From Pseudevernia furfuracea (Eukaryota; Ascomycota; Lecanoromycetes; Lecanorales; Parmeliaceae): 64,000 bases of DNA. The translations under genes were made by a program, and so were the position numbers. The notes under the pieces are model-generated. The model had not been told where the DNA came from, made no database searches, and was given only the letters and a program-made list of their open reading frames with translations. Below, in pieces: positions 1 to 10,860 of the stretch (the first letter of the stretch is position 1; every line of letters begins with the position of its first letter). The stretch covers positions 620,001-684,000 of the forward strand of contig JAIUPT010000036.1 in the NCBI GenBank assembly GCA_022315425.1. Direction: 5' to 3'.

Positions 1-921
1 GAACGCTTAGCTCGCTTGTTCCGAATCATCTACCGCAACATCTCCATGCGCCGCTTCAGCAAAGTTACAGTCGAAGCGCTCCCTGGCAAAGATGTCGAAG
101 CATGCAGAGTCAGCATCGAGCTAGTCCGACCATGGAACTACAGGCCAGGCACCCACACCTATCTCTATCTCCCTGCTGTCTCCCTCTGGATGAATCACCC
201 TTTCTCCATCGCTTGGTCAGACGAACGCCAAACACCCTACCTCACTCCCCAATTCGAAAAGCTACCCTCCACGAAAAGTGACGTCGAATCAGCTATGTCT
301 GAGCTTCCAACTCGCACCTCCACCACCATCTCTCTCATTATTGCTAAACGCACTGGTATGACCGCTACCCTTTTCAACAAAGCTCGCGCGTCTCCTAATG
401 GCGTCTTAACCACCTACGGCTTCGTTGAAGGACCCTACGGCGGCATTGACCGCCTCCATTCCTATGGCACAGTCATTCTCTTCGCGGCCGGTGTAGGCAT
501 AACCCATCAAATCGGCCATGTCCGGGACCTGCTCCAAGGCCAACGCGCCGGCACAGTCGCAACTCAGAAAATCGTGCTGTGCTGGTCCGTCAAGAACACT
601 GAGACCCTCGAATGGATTCGCCCCTGGATGGATGAGATCTTGCAAATGGGCAACCGCAAGCAAGTGCTCAAAGTCGTGCTCTTTGTCACACAGCCAAGGA
701 GTGCAAGAGAAGTTGTTTCCCGGAGCGAGACTGTGCAGATGTTGCCTGGACGCTGCAACCCGGCCGTCTTATTGGGCAAGGAGATGCCGACTAGGGTTGG
801 CGCGACGGTGGTGACGGCTTGCGGACCTGGGGCGTTTGCGGATGAAGTGAGGGGTGCTGTCAGGGGTGTTGTTGGTGAGGGGGCTACGGTGGATTTTGTC
901 GAGGAGAGTTTTACATGGTAG
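1..921 (+). CDS. Ferric-chelate reductase, C-terminal part (5' truncated by window edge)
   Basis: This is the C-terminal flavin and nucleotide half of a Fre-type ferric reductase (plasma membrane; electron transfer from NADPH through FAD and heme to Fe3+ or Cu2+). The frame is open from base 1, so the transmembrane heme domain lies outside the window. Visible signatures are the FAD-binding HPFS motif (near base 197), the NADPH-binding EGPYGG motif (near base 427), a hydrophobic beta strand followed by AAGVGIT (near base 487), and a C-terminal CGPG (near base 820) with a terminal aromatic residue, as in the ferredoxin-NADP reductase fold. No intron is needed in this part. It converges on LSM7. 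The family assignment is firm. Whether iron or copper is the substrate cannot be told. Confidence 0.88.
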   Translation, partial: ERLARLFRIIYRNISMRRFSKVTVEALPGKDVEACRVSIELVRPWNYRPGTHTYLYLPAVSLWMNHPFSIAWSDERQTPYLTPQFEKLPSTKSDVESAMSELPTRTSTTISLIIAKRTGMTATLFNKARASPNGVLTTYGFVEGPYGGIDRLHSYGTVILFAAGVGITHQIGHVRDLLQGQRAGTVATQKIVLCWSVKNTETLEWIRPWMDEILQMGNRKQVLKVVLFVTQPRSAREVVSRSETVQMLPGRCNPAVLLGKEMPTRVGATVVTACGPGAFADEVRGAVRGVVGEGATVDFVEESFTW

Positions 922-1331
922 ATAGTGAATTTGTAGGAGGAAGAGGTACATAGGAGGAGCCTCGATTCTTGTTCATAGCATAGCCAGCGAGCATTCACTC
1001 TTTTCCGACCTGGCATCACAACCATTTCAATTTTAGACCTGCAATCCTTCACGATCCTTTTCGTGAACTTTACTAGTATGTGACTATGCTTGAGCGATAT
1101 GCGCTTTTCGGCTTTCTCGCGCTGATGCGCCACTCCTGCATAGGCGCTATGCGACAGCCATCATCTCTGAATTCTACACCAGCTTCTGCACGAGGATGGT
1201 ACCTTGTGGAATGTGGTCGATCCACGGCAGTAACATGATGGCCGAACCTTGGATCATATTTGCCCTTCCTGTCCTTCTCACTCCGGGCCCTGTGGTTTCA
1301 TATTCCTTTCTACTCCTTCGTTCAATTCCAG
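922..1331. other. Convergent intergenic region, ferric reductase / LSM7
   Basis: This 410-base stretch holds the 3' flanks of two converging genes. I see no coding potential supported by composition or family, no RNA gene and no repeat. Confidence 0.6.
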
Positions 1332-1891
1332 CTAATCCTCTTCCTGATTATTGAAAGGATTCGCGATCTCCTCACTACCATCTAGTGGGCTTATGAGTAC
1401 GAGCAGTGTTCCGCGAGCCACTATCAGGCCAAGAGAGCGGGTGGATGTGTTGCCTTCGTCGTCTGTAGCCAGTTCCTGTCAGCAGATGTACTGCAGACTG
1501 AAAAAGTGAAGTTTGGAAGCCGGGACGAAGATACCTCGTAACATCTCCTGAACATCATCAAGCACCAGATTCATCAACTGGTCATGACCCTTCAGCGTCC
1601 CTTGTACTATTCCAGTTACACAAATCAGCCCTTTGATTTCACAGTACCACCCCCAAGAACAAAGCATCGAACAGGTGCCAACTCACTTTCCCTTCCCCCG
1701 TTAAATTTCACCATAATCTCTTTGTCCATATACTTGGCCAAGTCCAATATGTTCTCTTTCTTCGGCTTCTCAGCGCCTTGTGTGTGTCCTCCTCCTCCTC
1801 TTCCACTTCCTCCACGACCTCGCTCACCGCCTCCTCGTCCTCGTCCTCCTCCTCCTCCCCCACGGCCTCTGAAGTTGCCCCTCTCAGACAT
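1332..1891 (-). CDS. lsm7: U6 snRNA-associated Sm-like protein LSm7
   Basis: This Sm-fold subunit of the LSm1-7 (mRNA decay, cytoplasm) and LSm2-8 (U6 snRNP, nucleus) rings has three exons: 1687-1891, 1535-1606 and 1332-1462. The introns are 80 and 72 bp with GTGAGT and GTATCT donors. The product is 135 residues. The N-terminal ~40 residues are a Gly/Arg (RGG-like) tail. Sm1 follows (ILDLAKY, KFNGGRE, LKGHDQLMNLVLDD), then Sm2 (LGLIVARG), and the protein ends in the family-typical SPLDGSEEIANPF segment. The RGG tail is usual for filamentous-fungal LSm7. The gene is divergent from the Zn2Cys6 gene and shares its promoter interval. Confidence 0.93.
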
Positions 1892-2366
1892 GGAAGCGCA
1901 TGTGTTACGATTGGTGGTGGTGTAGTAGCTGAGAATACCAAAAGGAAATGCGGGTGGGTGGAGTGGGGGCGAGAATGTGGCTGAATGCAGTGACCCGAAT
2001 TTCTGGTTGTGGTTGGATGGGGTAAGGCAACCTCACCTGCGCGAAAACAGCGCCCACAGCCGACTGCCGGCCGAGGGTGGAAATCCTCCACAATCCAATC
2101 CACTGCAACCTCTCTCCGAAGACGCGCAGTACTCTTCGCTCTTCTTTCTCTTACTTTCTCTATTCTCTTTCCCTGTATCCTTTTCATCTCTCTCCGTCTT
2201 CGTGTTACAGAAATATGGGCCATAATTCTTGAAACAAAAACTTCCCCGGCCCAGGAAACATTCCGCTCTCCACCCCCTCCCACCCCCTCAACCTCGGTAC
2301 ATCAACCCCTCCGACAAGCTCAACTCTTGCAGGAAGCAGCTGGGCAAGAGCCCACAAACAGCTACC
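1892..2366. other. Divergent promoter interval, lsm7 / Zn2Cys6 protein
   Basis: This 475-base intergenic space lies between two start codons pointing away from each other. The 2130-2200 part is pyrimidine-rich (CT tracts), as is common just upstream of fungal transcription starts. No specific operator is recognised. Confidence 0.4.
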
Positions 2367-4688
2367 ATGAACCACATGGGCTCCCCTCCCTTCATACCAG
2401 CAGACCACTCCTCTACCAAGCGAAAGCGCAGTCTATCAGGTGACGACCCTCATCGACAGCCTACACCTCCGGCCAAAGTGCCGAAACCGAACGCAAACCA
2501 TCTACAGATCAACTACTTAGCTCGTCAATACCAAGAGATTCTCCCTCTGATCTCACCTGAAGATGCCCTCCCATCCCTACTATCCCTCATCTCTGACTAC
2601 GATGGTGTCCTCCACCGCCACGAATCCATGGCCGGTAACCTCGGCGCTAGACCTCTCGGCCCTATCCTCATCCAACGCTTTGAACGTCTCTTCGATGGCC
2701 CACCGCGCGTACTCAAGACTCATGGCAAAGAAGGCACGTCCGTCGGCTGGCTTGACGTGGTAGAATTTGCCCGCAATAAGCCGGAACAATTCAATCTAGA
2801 GAAGATGAGAGAGGGGAATAGGGTCTGTCAATTCTATACAAAGCAGTGTCGGGTGGAGATCAGCGAGGAGGATTATGTCCTAATTAAGAGTGGGATGCCG
2901 GAGAAGTTGATTCCGCCGCAGCCGATTGGCGAGGATGAGGAGAAGGAGTTGGGGACATTGGAGATTTTGGAGAAGAACTTGGGTGGGATTGTGCAACTCG
3001 CTGATCAAGGTGAGTCCTGACTGTCTGCATGGAGAGAGAGATATGAACTTAGCTGACACTGAGCAGTATCGGCTAGGGCCAGACAACTGAACCATAGGTT
3101 AAGGAACCGGAAGAACGCCATACTTGCTCGGCGAGAAGCCGAAACCGTGGCCGTGGAAGGGGCTCGCAGCCCCTCTATCCGCGGATTCGATCTGGGACAG
3201 CCGAGGTACCATATCAATCATCAAATCAACGGTGGAAACCCGCGCGCTTCAACCTCGCCAAAGTCAGGGTTCATCGCCGTAAACTCCAGGTATCAGCTTC
3301 CAAACGATCGGCCAAGTCCGCACAATGGTTCACCACATGAGTATTCACGGACCGCAACTCAACCGCTTACTAATGGTGGAAGCCCCATGCATGGAGCTTC
3401 AGCAGCGACGCGAGCCGAACTTCTTACCAAATTTCACACCAGCAGTGATCGTTCATCGAGCGAAATCGAGGCAGCTCGCCGTTCCTCGCTTGTGATTTCC
3501 CGGCCGTCACTCCCTCCAAAGCCTAAAAATTCTTTCAAACCGTACGCGGATTCGATGGAGTATGCGGGAGCACTCCTCAGTGCGGCCTCCCCAGTGCCAA
3601 TACCGAACACCCCGGCTTCACTTTTACCATATGTCAAACCCTCAACAATCGACCGTTTTGAGGATAGTGGACCATACAAAGCTGATATGATGGCACGTAT
3701 GGAGCAGCTAAACCGCGGTGATAGGGTTCAACCGCCCTGTGATCGGTGCCGACGGCTACATATGGACTGTCTAAAAAACCTGACTGCATGCATGGGTTGC
3801 ACGAAGAAACATGCAAAATGCAGCTGGAAAGACGTGGAGGAGCAGGAATTGAAAGATCATCCGTTCGTATTACGTATTCGCAAGGAGGAAGACGGGAATA
3901 GTGAAGGCGAAGGGAGCCGAAGCGGAGGGGATGGATCCAGGAAGAGGCAGTACAGTCAGGAGCGGGGAGTACGAGATGAGGAACTTTTAGGGGAAGATAC
4001 CGGTGATGAGGAAGGTGACATGGTCGAGAAACCTGCACAGGTGCAACGTTACAGCAGCGTACCACCCAAATCACCGCCTGCTGTTACGGTTTCAAAGGAG
4101 CCCATTCCGGAAAGGATGGAGGTTGTGCAACCCTATGTTCCTGTCTCACCCGCGATAGCCACCCAGTCTATAATGGCTGAAAACCGGGAAGAAACCATGA
4201 ATGTGGACGGTTTCAAGGGGCGTGCGACTGCTTCGCCACCGAAGCCTCCAATCTCTGACCCAGAAATTGACTTGATTTATAGCACATCGAGGGATACAGT
4301 CCAGACATCACCTACCCCAGCACCCAGCTATCAAGCTCCAGAAGCCAACATGCACCGGTATAAAGCCAATGGCCTTACGTCCTACTCGGAGCCCAAAGTG
4401 GGGAACATTCACACCCAACTCAACACCGCTGCACACCAAACCCTACGAAAGACAGCCCAGGAGGAGCCATTACGGATCTACACCGCGGGCAGTGAGCCCA
4501 TAAAATCTGCCACAACAGTAGGTGATGGATCACAATGGTCGCCAGAACCATTGGATGATGAACATGATGAGAAGAGGACACAGTCCCTTCCGCCAATGCC
4601 AAGAGAGACTTTTCAAATGCCACCATCGCCGACGCCTACGGGGACGGTATCGGAGATAGGGGTGCAAAGGATGGGTATGCAGACATGA
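2367..4688 (+). CDS. Uncharacterised fungal protein with an internal Zn2Cys6 cluster
   Basis: Two exons (2367-3009 and 3067-4688; 57-bp intron with donor GTGAGT) encode 754 residues. I chose the ATG at 2367 for its context (ACC before ATG); an in-frame ATG at 2229 would add 46 residues. The first ~210 residues form a folded-looking, family-unknown region (LARQYQEILPLI... through EISEEDYVLIKSG). A serine/proline-rich linker follows, then at residues 439-466 six cysteines spaced C-x2-C-x6-C-x6-C-x2-C-x6-C, the exact Zn2Cys6 binuclear pattern. The remainder is low complexity. Most Zn2Cys6 factors carry the cluster at the N-terminus followed by a basic linker and a fungal-specific activation domain, which I do not see here. 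It is possibly a nuclear regulator; DNA binding is inference. Confidence 0.85.
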
Positions 4689-6430
4689 CTTGGGATCAAT
4701 TCATAGAATCTGCCCTGGGATGGTTTTGGGTGGGGAGTAGCATCTGCTGTTTGCTATGCAATATTTGTCACGATGGCAGTGTCAAGGACTGACCTGAGGA
4801 TTGGGGACGAGACATAAATGGCCTGGGTCTACGTAGGGTACTCTGGTGATCATGCTGCCGCTACCAAAACAATGAAATGATGTTTTTGACTCAGATCCGT
4901 CGAAGGATGCCATAACCTTGAAGCCTACGCTGGGAGGTCTACATAAAGAAGGCTCACCGCAACCATACTTTTAGTCTTTTCATGCTCAGCATGCTCTCTG
5001 TTCGCAACTCCTCCAGCTTTAATTAGCTACTTCGCCTTGCTCAGCCTCATCAAAAGTCGGGCTTCGCCAGCGCATCAAATGCCCTTTCGCCCTTAGAAGC
5101 CAAACAGGGCACTCGTTGCTATCGAAGTGGATAATACTACAGCCGGTTGAAACGATCTTCTCCACTTCGAGGCCATTTTCGACATGACTTCGAACGACTT
5201 CGGCTTGCAGGGTGACGAGGCTTGGTAGGCTTTTGTTTTACTGGCTAACTAGGAATTATTTCTTCAGCAAACCAAGATGCAGTATGTATGACTCTGTGCG
5301 TCACCCAACGACTATGCACGACATGCCAGCCTGGCTTTGGCATCAGTACACCGTGCAACAGGACGTCTGCAATGCTATTGCAACACCCAGCTTCCCAATT
5401 CTGATGAAACCTGGAGTTTTAGCAGTTTACCTGCGATGATAAATCTCAATCATGGGGCGCATCATACTGATGGGAATGCATGCCTTAGCATCGGAGACGA
5501 TGAGCACGTCATTTTCGGTAAACAACCACTCTCGAACCCTACCTCCGAAGCCTCGGCCGTCTCTGATGAAGGAACGAGGGGTGATCCTATCGTCTCTGCC
5601 TCCGCTCGCACATGTTCCTGTCCTGGCTCTCTCGATCTGCACATTGATTGGTTCTCAACTAAAGCCCCAAGCTCTGACTTGGTGCCGAGCGATCAACATT
5701 GCCGCCGACTGCCAGGCCTGTGAATGGATAGCCAGGGGTCTTGATGATAGTGGGAGGTGTTTTTAGAGAGATCGCTGGTTTGGCTCTCATCATTGGAGCC
5801 TGCTAGTTCTCATTCCTGCTCCGGTGGCGAAAGTCTCAAATGCCACCTACGGACATAGGCCCAAGGTGGCATTGGCAAATGGCTGGCAAGAGATGTCGGA
5901 AACCCCCACATACGCTGGAGGCTCGAAAAGAATGGAGCTCTCTGGACTACCTGTGAGCAGGTCGGGGATCAGTCTACCAGTAGCTGAAAATTCCCATCGT
6001 TCTCTGGAAGTGGATCAGATAATTCTTCGCCTGTTTGGATATATGCTCGGTCAGACATTCTGTCACCCAGATCTCCAAACTTTTCTCCAAAACGAGACTG
6101 TCGATCAACCATATCGCCACACCAGCTGGTGCAGTTTCCCTAGTATTTGTTGGCGGCACCAGCAGAGAAGGGACGGGTTTGCTAACCGTTACGACTAAAC
6201 CAAAAGGTGATCACTGAGGATAAGTCACTATAATGGACTATATACATCAGTTGTAGACTTGCTAGCGTACGACCGCTCGCCCATCTCCAGCGGCCAGCAA
6301 GAGCTCGAGTACTGAAAGCCGGGTAGGGGAAGTGAACAAGAACTCCGAAGCGGGGGAATACCCCCCCACCTGCGCGCTATCAAAGCACTCAATTGACTCT
6401 CGATGAACTTTCTTCCTTTGCTGGAAAACC
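4689..6430. other. Gene-poor interval with only fragmentary ORFs
   Basis: In these 1.7 kb I recognise no gene. Short open frames occur on both strands (for example minus 5427-5642 and 5974-6159, plus 5824-6198), but none has a recognisable domain, a convincing start or splice sites that join it to a neighbour. It may hold an eroded gene, and the last few hundred bases presumably include the nitrilase promoter. Confidence 0.4.
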
Positions 6431-7771
6431 ATGCCTAAACTTCTAACGCTCGCGGTCTCCCAGTCGCGCACCTTGCCAACAACAGCAGCCACCCTCTCCT
6501 CGCTTTCAGAGACAACGCACCATGCTGCTCAAGCCGGCGTCCACCTTCTTCTATTCCCCGAAGCCTACCTAGGCGGCTACCCTCGCACCTGTTCGTTCGG
6601 CGCCTCCGTCGGATCTCGCACTGATGGTGGTCGTGAGCAATTCCTACACTACTTCCAATCTGCTGTCGATCTGGGAGACACTCCCAGAGGCGCCGGTCAG
6701 GACTGGGTGGACAGGAGGTTAGATGTGGCCAAGGGAAAGAGATACAGAGGAGATGGAACACGGGAAAGATTGGAGCAGGTGGCCAAGGACACAGGAGTCT
6801 TCCTGGTTGTCGGGCTTGTAGAGAGATCTGGTGGCAGCTTATACTGTGCAGTTGTCTACGTCTGTCCGAGGGAAGGCTGCCTAGGCAAGCGAAGAAAAGT
6901 CATGCCCACAGGCAGTGAACGACTGGTTTGGGCGCAAGGATCTCCGTCTACCTTGAAAGCCGTCGTGACAGATATCGTAGGCGTGAAGCTAACGCTTGCG
7001 GCCGCAATATGTTGGGAGAACTACATGCCGTTGCTGAGGTTTTCACTCTATTCGCAGAACGTCAATCTTTACCTCGCGCCTACTGCTGATGCCAGGGAGA
7101 CGTGGCTACCCTTGATGCAGACAATCGCATGTGAGGGGCGGGCTGTCGTTCTGAGTGCGAATCAGTGCGTCAGGAGAAAGAATCTACCGAGTTGGATCAC
7201 CGGCGAAGAAGAGACAAAGGGGGGAGAAGGAGAGGCTGATGGTATCAAAAGTTGTACAGATAAAGAGACCGGACGACGTGGTTCTTTTGTCACCAAGACG
7301 GAGGATAACCATGAGATTACATGGCCTGCTCCCGATTCCGGACTGTCCTCGAACCCCACACCAACCGAGAACAAGACCACCAAGGGCGCATCACCACTCC
7401 ACCTCAGCACGATCCCAGCAGATGACGAAGCCGTCCAGAGCCCAAATGCTTTCCAAGCAGAGACGCCGGATAACCACGTTCTCGCCCTTCCCTCCTCGGA
7501 CACTTCCAAAAATCAATCCTCCGCTTCCACCACTCAAGAACAAAATGCAGACAGCTTCGTCTCCCGCGGAGGTTCGTGCATCATCTCTCCAATCGGCTCC
7601 ATCCTTGCTGGACCACTCTGGGACGTCGAAGACGGGGGACTGTTGACGGCAACTATTGACTTCGAAGACTGCGAACGAGGAAGACTGGATTTAGACGTCG
7701 CCGGGAGCTACGGCAGGAACGACAGCTTCGAACTTCGAGTTGCGGGATTGGATATCAGTCCGCCGCCTTGA
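6431..7771 (+). CDS. Nitrilase-superfamily hydrolase with an internal low-complexity insert
   Basis: This is a 446-residue intronless carbon-nitrogen hydrolase (nitrile to acid plus ammonia in true nitrilases). The Glu-Lys-Cys catalytic triad is visible: E44 in [11 protein letters not shown]156 in [11 protein letters not shown] and C194 in [10 protein letters not shown]. These contexts match branch 1 (nitrilase) better than the amidase branches. After residue ~245 the usual short loop is replaced by ~125 residues rich in Ser, Thr, Pro, Glu and Asn, before the conserved [18 protein letters not shown] strand. The frame remains open through the insert. Most fungal nitrilases are about 320-360 residues, so the extra length is accounted for by the insert. 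It is probably cytosolic, as no signal peptide is seen. The true substrate is unknown. Confidence 0.9.
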   Translation: MPKLLTLAVSQSRTLPTTAATLSSLSETTHHAAQAGVHLLLFPEAYLGGYPRTCSFGASVGSRTDGGREQFLHYFQSAVDLGDTPRGAGQDWVDRRLDVAKGKRYRGDGTRERLEQVAKDTGVFLVVGLVERSGGSLYCAVVYVCPREGCLGKRRKVMPTGSERLVWAQGSPSTLKAVVTDIVGVKLTLAAAICWENYMPLLRFSLYSQNVNLYLAPTADARETWLPLMQTIACEGRAVVLSANQCVRRKNLPSWITGEEETKGGEGEADGIKSCTDKETGRRGSFVTKTEDNHEITWPAPDSGLSSNPTPTENKTTKGASPLHLSTIPADDEAVQSPNAFQAETPDNHVLALPSSDTSKNQSSASTTQEQNADSFVSRGGSCIISPIGSILAGPLWDVEDGGLLTATIDFEDCERGRLDLDVAGSYGRNDSFELRVAGLDISPPP

Positions 7772-8469
7772 TGCTTTTGGGCTAGGTGACGATCGAGTAA
7801 GGGTGTTCCGTCATGGAGGCGGCTTTAGGCTGAGGACGGAGTCGTTGCAGGAAGAGGGTGAAACGATATTGCGACAGACCGCTGCAGCTTTGACGACGCC
7901 TACGGAATCGATCGAGGGAGAACATCTCGTGTGATCGCAAGCGATGTCCTTGTTGCACTTAGGTTTGAAAGTTGCACACTGCGGTGTGATGCTCCCGGTT
8001 CCTCCGAAATTTCAACGATCAAGGCTAAGGCTCCCCCCGAATTTAATAAATTGGAAATCGATCTGAAGTGGGATCACGTAGGGGGACTACACGGCAGACA
8101 GTCTAAGGATGGATTACTCGTGTATCCTTGGCGGTGACCGAGCGGTGACCGAATCTTTGCGAATAGTCTCAGTTGGACTAACGAAAACGATCGGACATCT
8201 TCGTAAGGGTCGCGCAGGAACGCAAACGCAGATACTCATACATCATTGATGTCATGGAAGCCAAGATGCGGCTGTCGAGGGCAGCAGAGCAGGTTGACAT
8301 GAGGAGCCGTTCGCCGTCCAAGTCTTGGCAATGTAAGAAGAAGAACTTTTGCGAACCTGATACACACGGACTTCATATAACAGCAGTGGAGAAATAAAGG
8401 GCTCACAAGACGTAAAGTAGGAATTTTTTGACAGGGTGTAGATTCTTCAATCACCAACCTAGCTACCTC
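7772..8469. other. Convergent intergenic region, nitrilase / sulfite oxidase
   Basis: The 698 bases hold 3' flanking sequence of two converging genes. A 64-codon frame (7740-7934) overlaps the nitrilase end, but it has no family support. Confidence 0.5.
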
Positions 8470-10365
8470 CTACTCCTCAGGATCTCTCCCTCCCCTCCTC
8501 TGCATCTCCGTCTCATACTCCTCGTCACTCTCTAGGTCGATTTCCAAAGGCTTCGTGACAGGATGGAAATCGATACCTTCTTGCTCCAGCCTCTTGAGCC
8601 TTTTCGCGGTGGCCGGTCTAGATCTATTGACGCTAAAGATTTTGATGCGGTGACAGGAGGATGTGACGTGAAGGTCCCAATTCCACGTGCTTCTCACATA
8701 GGTTGGCTGCGTATTCAAGGCATTGTCCCAACATCTAGCAACCAATTCGAGCCTGAATCCATTTCAATGTCAGCTTTGTAATCCTTTTTCAAAGTATGAG
8801 ATATGGCACTCACCACCCCTCTGCATCCACCGGCAAATCAATCTCCCACAACCTCCACGCATGAAAGTATTTCTGACTCAACTTCTCGTACGGCGTCTCA
8901 TACCACACGCTGCCTCCATCTCCACTCACTTCTACGCGCTCAGGCCAGTGCCCGCCGCCACTGTAGGCCCAGCCACGCATCTTGATTGTGCCATCGTGGA
9001 TGATGACGGCTTTATCGATGGGGGAGATAATCGCGGAGGCGACGGGCATATCTTGGATGGAGAACCCTGAACTATACGAGGCGTTGTGTTTGCCGGCTTG
9101 GGGTGTGTAGTAAAGATATTCTTTCTTCTGAACAGGGGCAGTGGAAGGGTGCGGGATCGCGGTTATGCGAGCGAGCCATTTGACACTTCTGTATTTGTGC
9201 ATGATTTAGTCATCTCCAAAGATGTATACAGCATCGGTCAGGACAACGTACCTTGCTCCGATATACCCAAACACCACTGCTCGTAACGGATAGCCATGGA
9301 TCTTTGGTAACGGTTTTCCATTCATTTCCCAGGCTAACATGACCTCATGGATGCGAACCTTCCGCCAAGGGACTGAGACAACGTAGTTGTAGACCTGGCC
9401 CTTTTTGAAGTAGGTATCGACACCCATGAATTCAATGTGCCCGGCACCTTCTTTTAAGCCGCCGCAGTATTTGAGCACTTTCTTTAGGCTGACGCCTGTC
9501 CAGCGTGCAGTGCCTATGGCACCTTCACCCCATCTAAGTATATTTTAGCAACCACCCAAGGTCCATCAGTGAGACAAATGAAAGACTGACGGTGCGTTGA
9601 TCAGCTCGTCTCCGTCACCAGGATACTCTTGGATTTGCTCGATCCTGCGAGTCCCGGAGCATTGTATAGTCACCACCGCCGTCTGCCTCGGAAATAAGGT
9701 CTCATTCTTCAAATCCTTTAGAGTCAATCGCGTCGGGTTGTTGACCATCCCGCCAATTTCCAAGCAATATTCATCCTCGTTGATAATAGGAATGCCGCCG
9801 TGGTTGCGCACGAAATGGTCTTCGTTCTTGGTGAGGGTAGTTCCAACGAGACGATCCTAGGTCTACCTATCAGTTACAGCTCAATACCAAAACGGAGGGT
9901 AAAAATAGCAGACCCTAGGCGGTTCTCCATTGTATGGAAAGTCAAGAACGTGAATCATATCCTCTGCTTTTTCTTCTTTCACGATGTCCCAGCTTTCTTT
10001 GGGCATGTTCTCGAGTGTGGACCCTAGAGCTGCATGGTATTGCTTCCATCGTACGCCTTCGATTCGAGGGTTCGTGCCTGGCAAGGGCTTCAATTGAAAC
10101 TCGGGACACTGCAAAAGATGGTATTGATTAGGCATGGGCTCGCAGCATCAATTTTCAATGTACCTACATGAGCGAATTTGTGCTTTGACAGTATCTCTGC
10201 TGCCCTCTTTGCCTTGTCGGGATATTTCTCCCACTCAATGTATCCATGCCAACCCTTTTGTTCTTCAGCAAAATAGACATGGTCAGACTTGCGAATGGGC
10301 AACTCGGGGCGTTTGGGTAGCTCCGGCTGATGGTTATGCAAGGCATCCGTTTTATCGTCAATCAT
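8470..10365 (-). CDS. Sulfite oxidase-type molybdenum-cofactor oxidoreductase (no heme domain)
   Basis: Six exons (10168-10365, 9914-10108, 9591-9856, 9252-9533, 8814-9188, 8470-8752) with introns of 57-63 bp join in frame to 532 residues. The Mo-pterin domain contains DHFVRNHGG, then TIQCSGTRR with the molybdenum-ligand cysteine near residue 197, then GTARWTGVSL. The C-terminal Mo-co dimerisation domain contains MRGWAYSGGG. Family knowledge: sulfite to sulfate oxidation. There is no cytochrome b5 domain, as in plant sulfite oxidase, and no nitrate-reductase heme or FAD module, so an O2-type or unknown acceptor is likely. No mitochondrial presequence or PTS1 tail is evident. The second intron has a GTCTGC donor, less usual but frame-consistent. 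It is divergent from the GT8 gene. Confidence 0.9.
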
Positions 10366-10860
10366 GGTGAATTGAAGGAATAATAGAATTGACGGTCGGT
10401 CAGGGAGACAAAAGGCAATGAAGCGCCCATTCTGGATTGATGTGCAACTGGATTAGTGTTCAAGCTTCCAGCTTGGTCGTGTAGGCGCGACGATAGTACA
10501 GTAGGAGTAGTATCATAGTACAACTGCGGGAGTTGGTCATGGCAAGTATACCTTATCGGATGCTGGTGGAAAGGATAAGGTTGATAAGAGATATCGGATG
10601 AGGCTGAACACTTACGTCAGCGCCAAGAAGAGTCCTGTCCATAAGTTGTGCTTATTAAATTCAAAGAACGCCAATCAGATTACTGCATTTTCGGTTGAGC
10701 ACTCTACAGGTATGCTAACAATGAGTCTCCATGTCGTCGACACCATCTTCTTTCAATCTTCTTTCAGTATAGCATTCTTCCGCATCTTGGACTTTTCTTC
10801 TCCGCATTGGGCGACCTCTGATACTGCTCACCTTCCAACAATGCCATCTCCGGCCCAGCA
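10366..10860. other. Divergent promoter interval, sulfite oxidase / GT8
   Basis: This 495-base space lies between two start codons. No operator is recognised, and small ORFs here lack support. Confidence 0.4.

Noticed and set aside
564..1133. 189-codon minus frame over the ferric reductase 3' end
   Set aside because: Antisense shadow of a well-supported reductase frame plus 3' flank; no motifs.
5427..6200. Possible eroded gene on either strand
   Set aside because: Short frames in different phases without recognised domains; insufficient to call a pseudogene.
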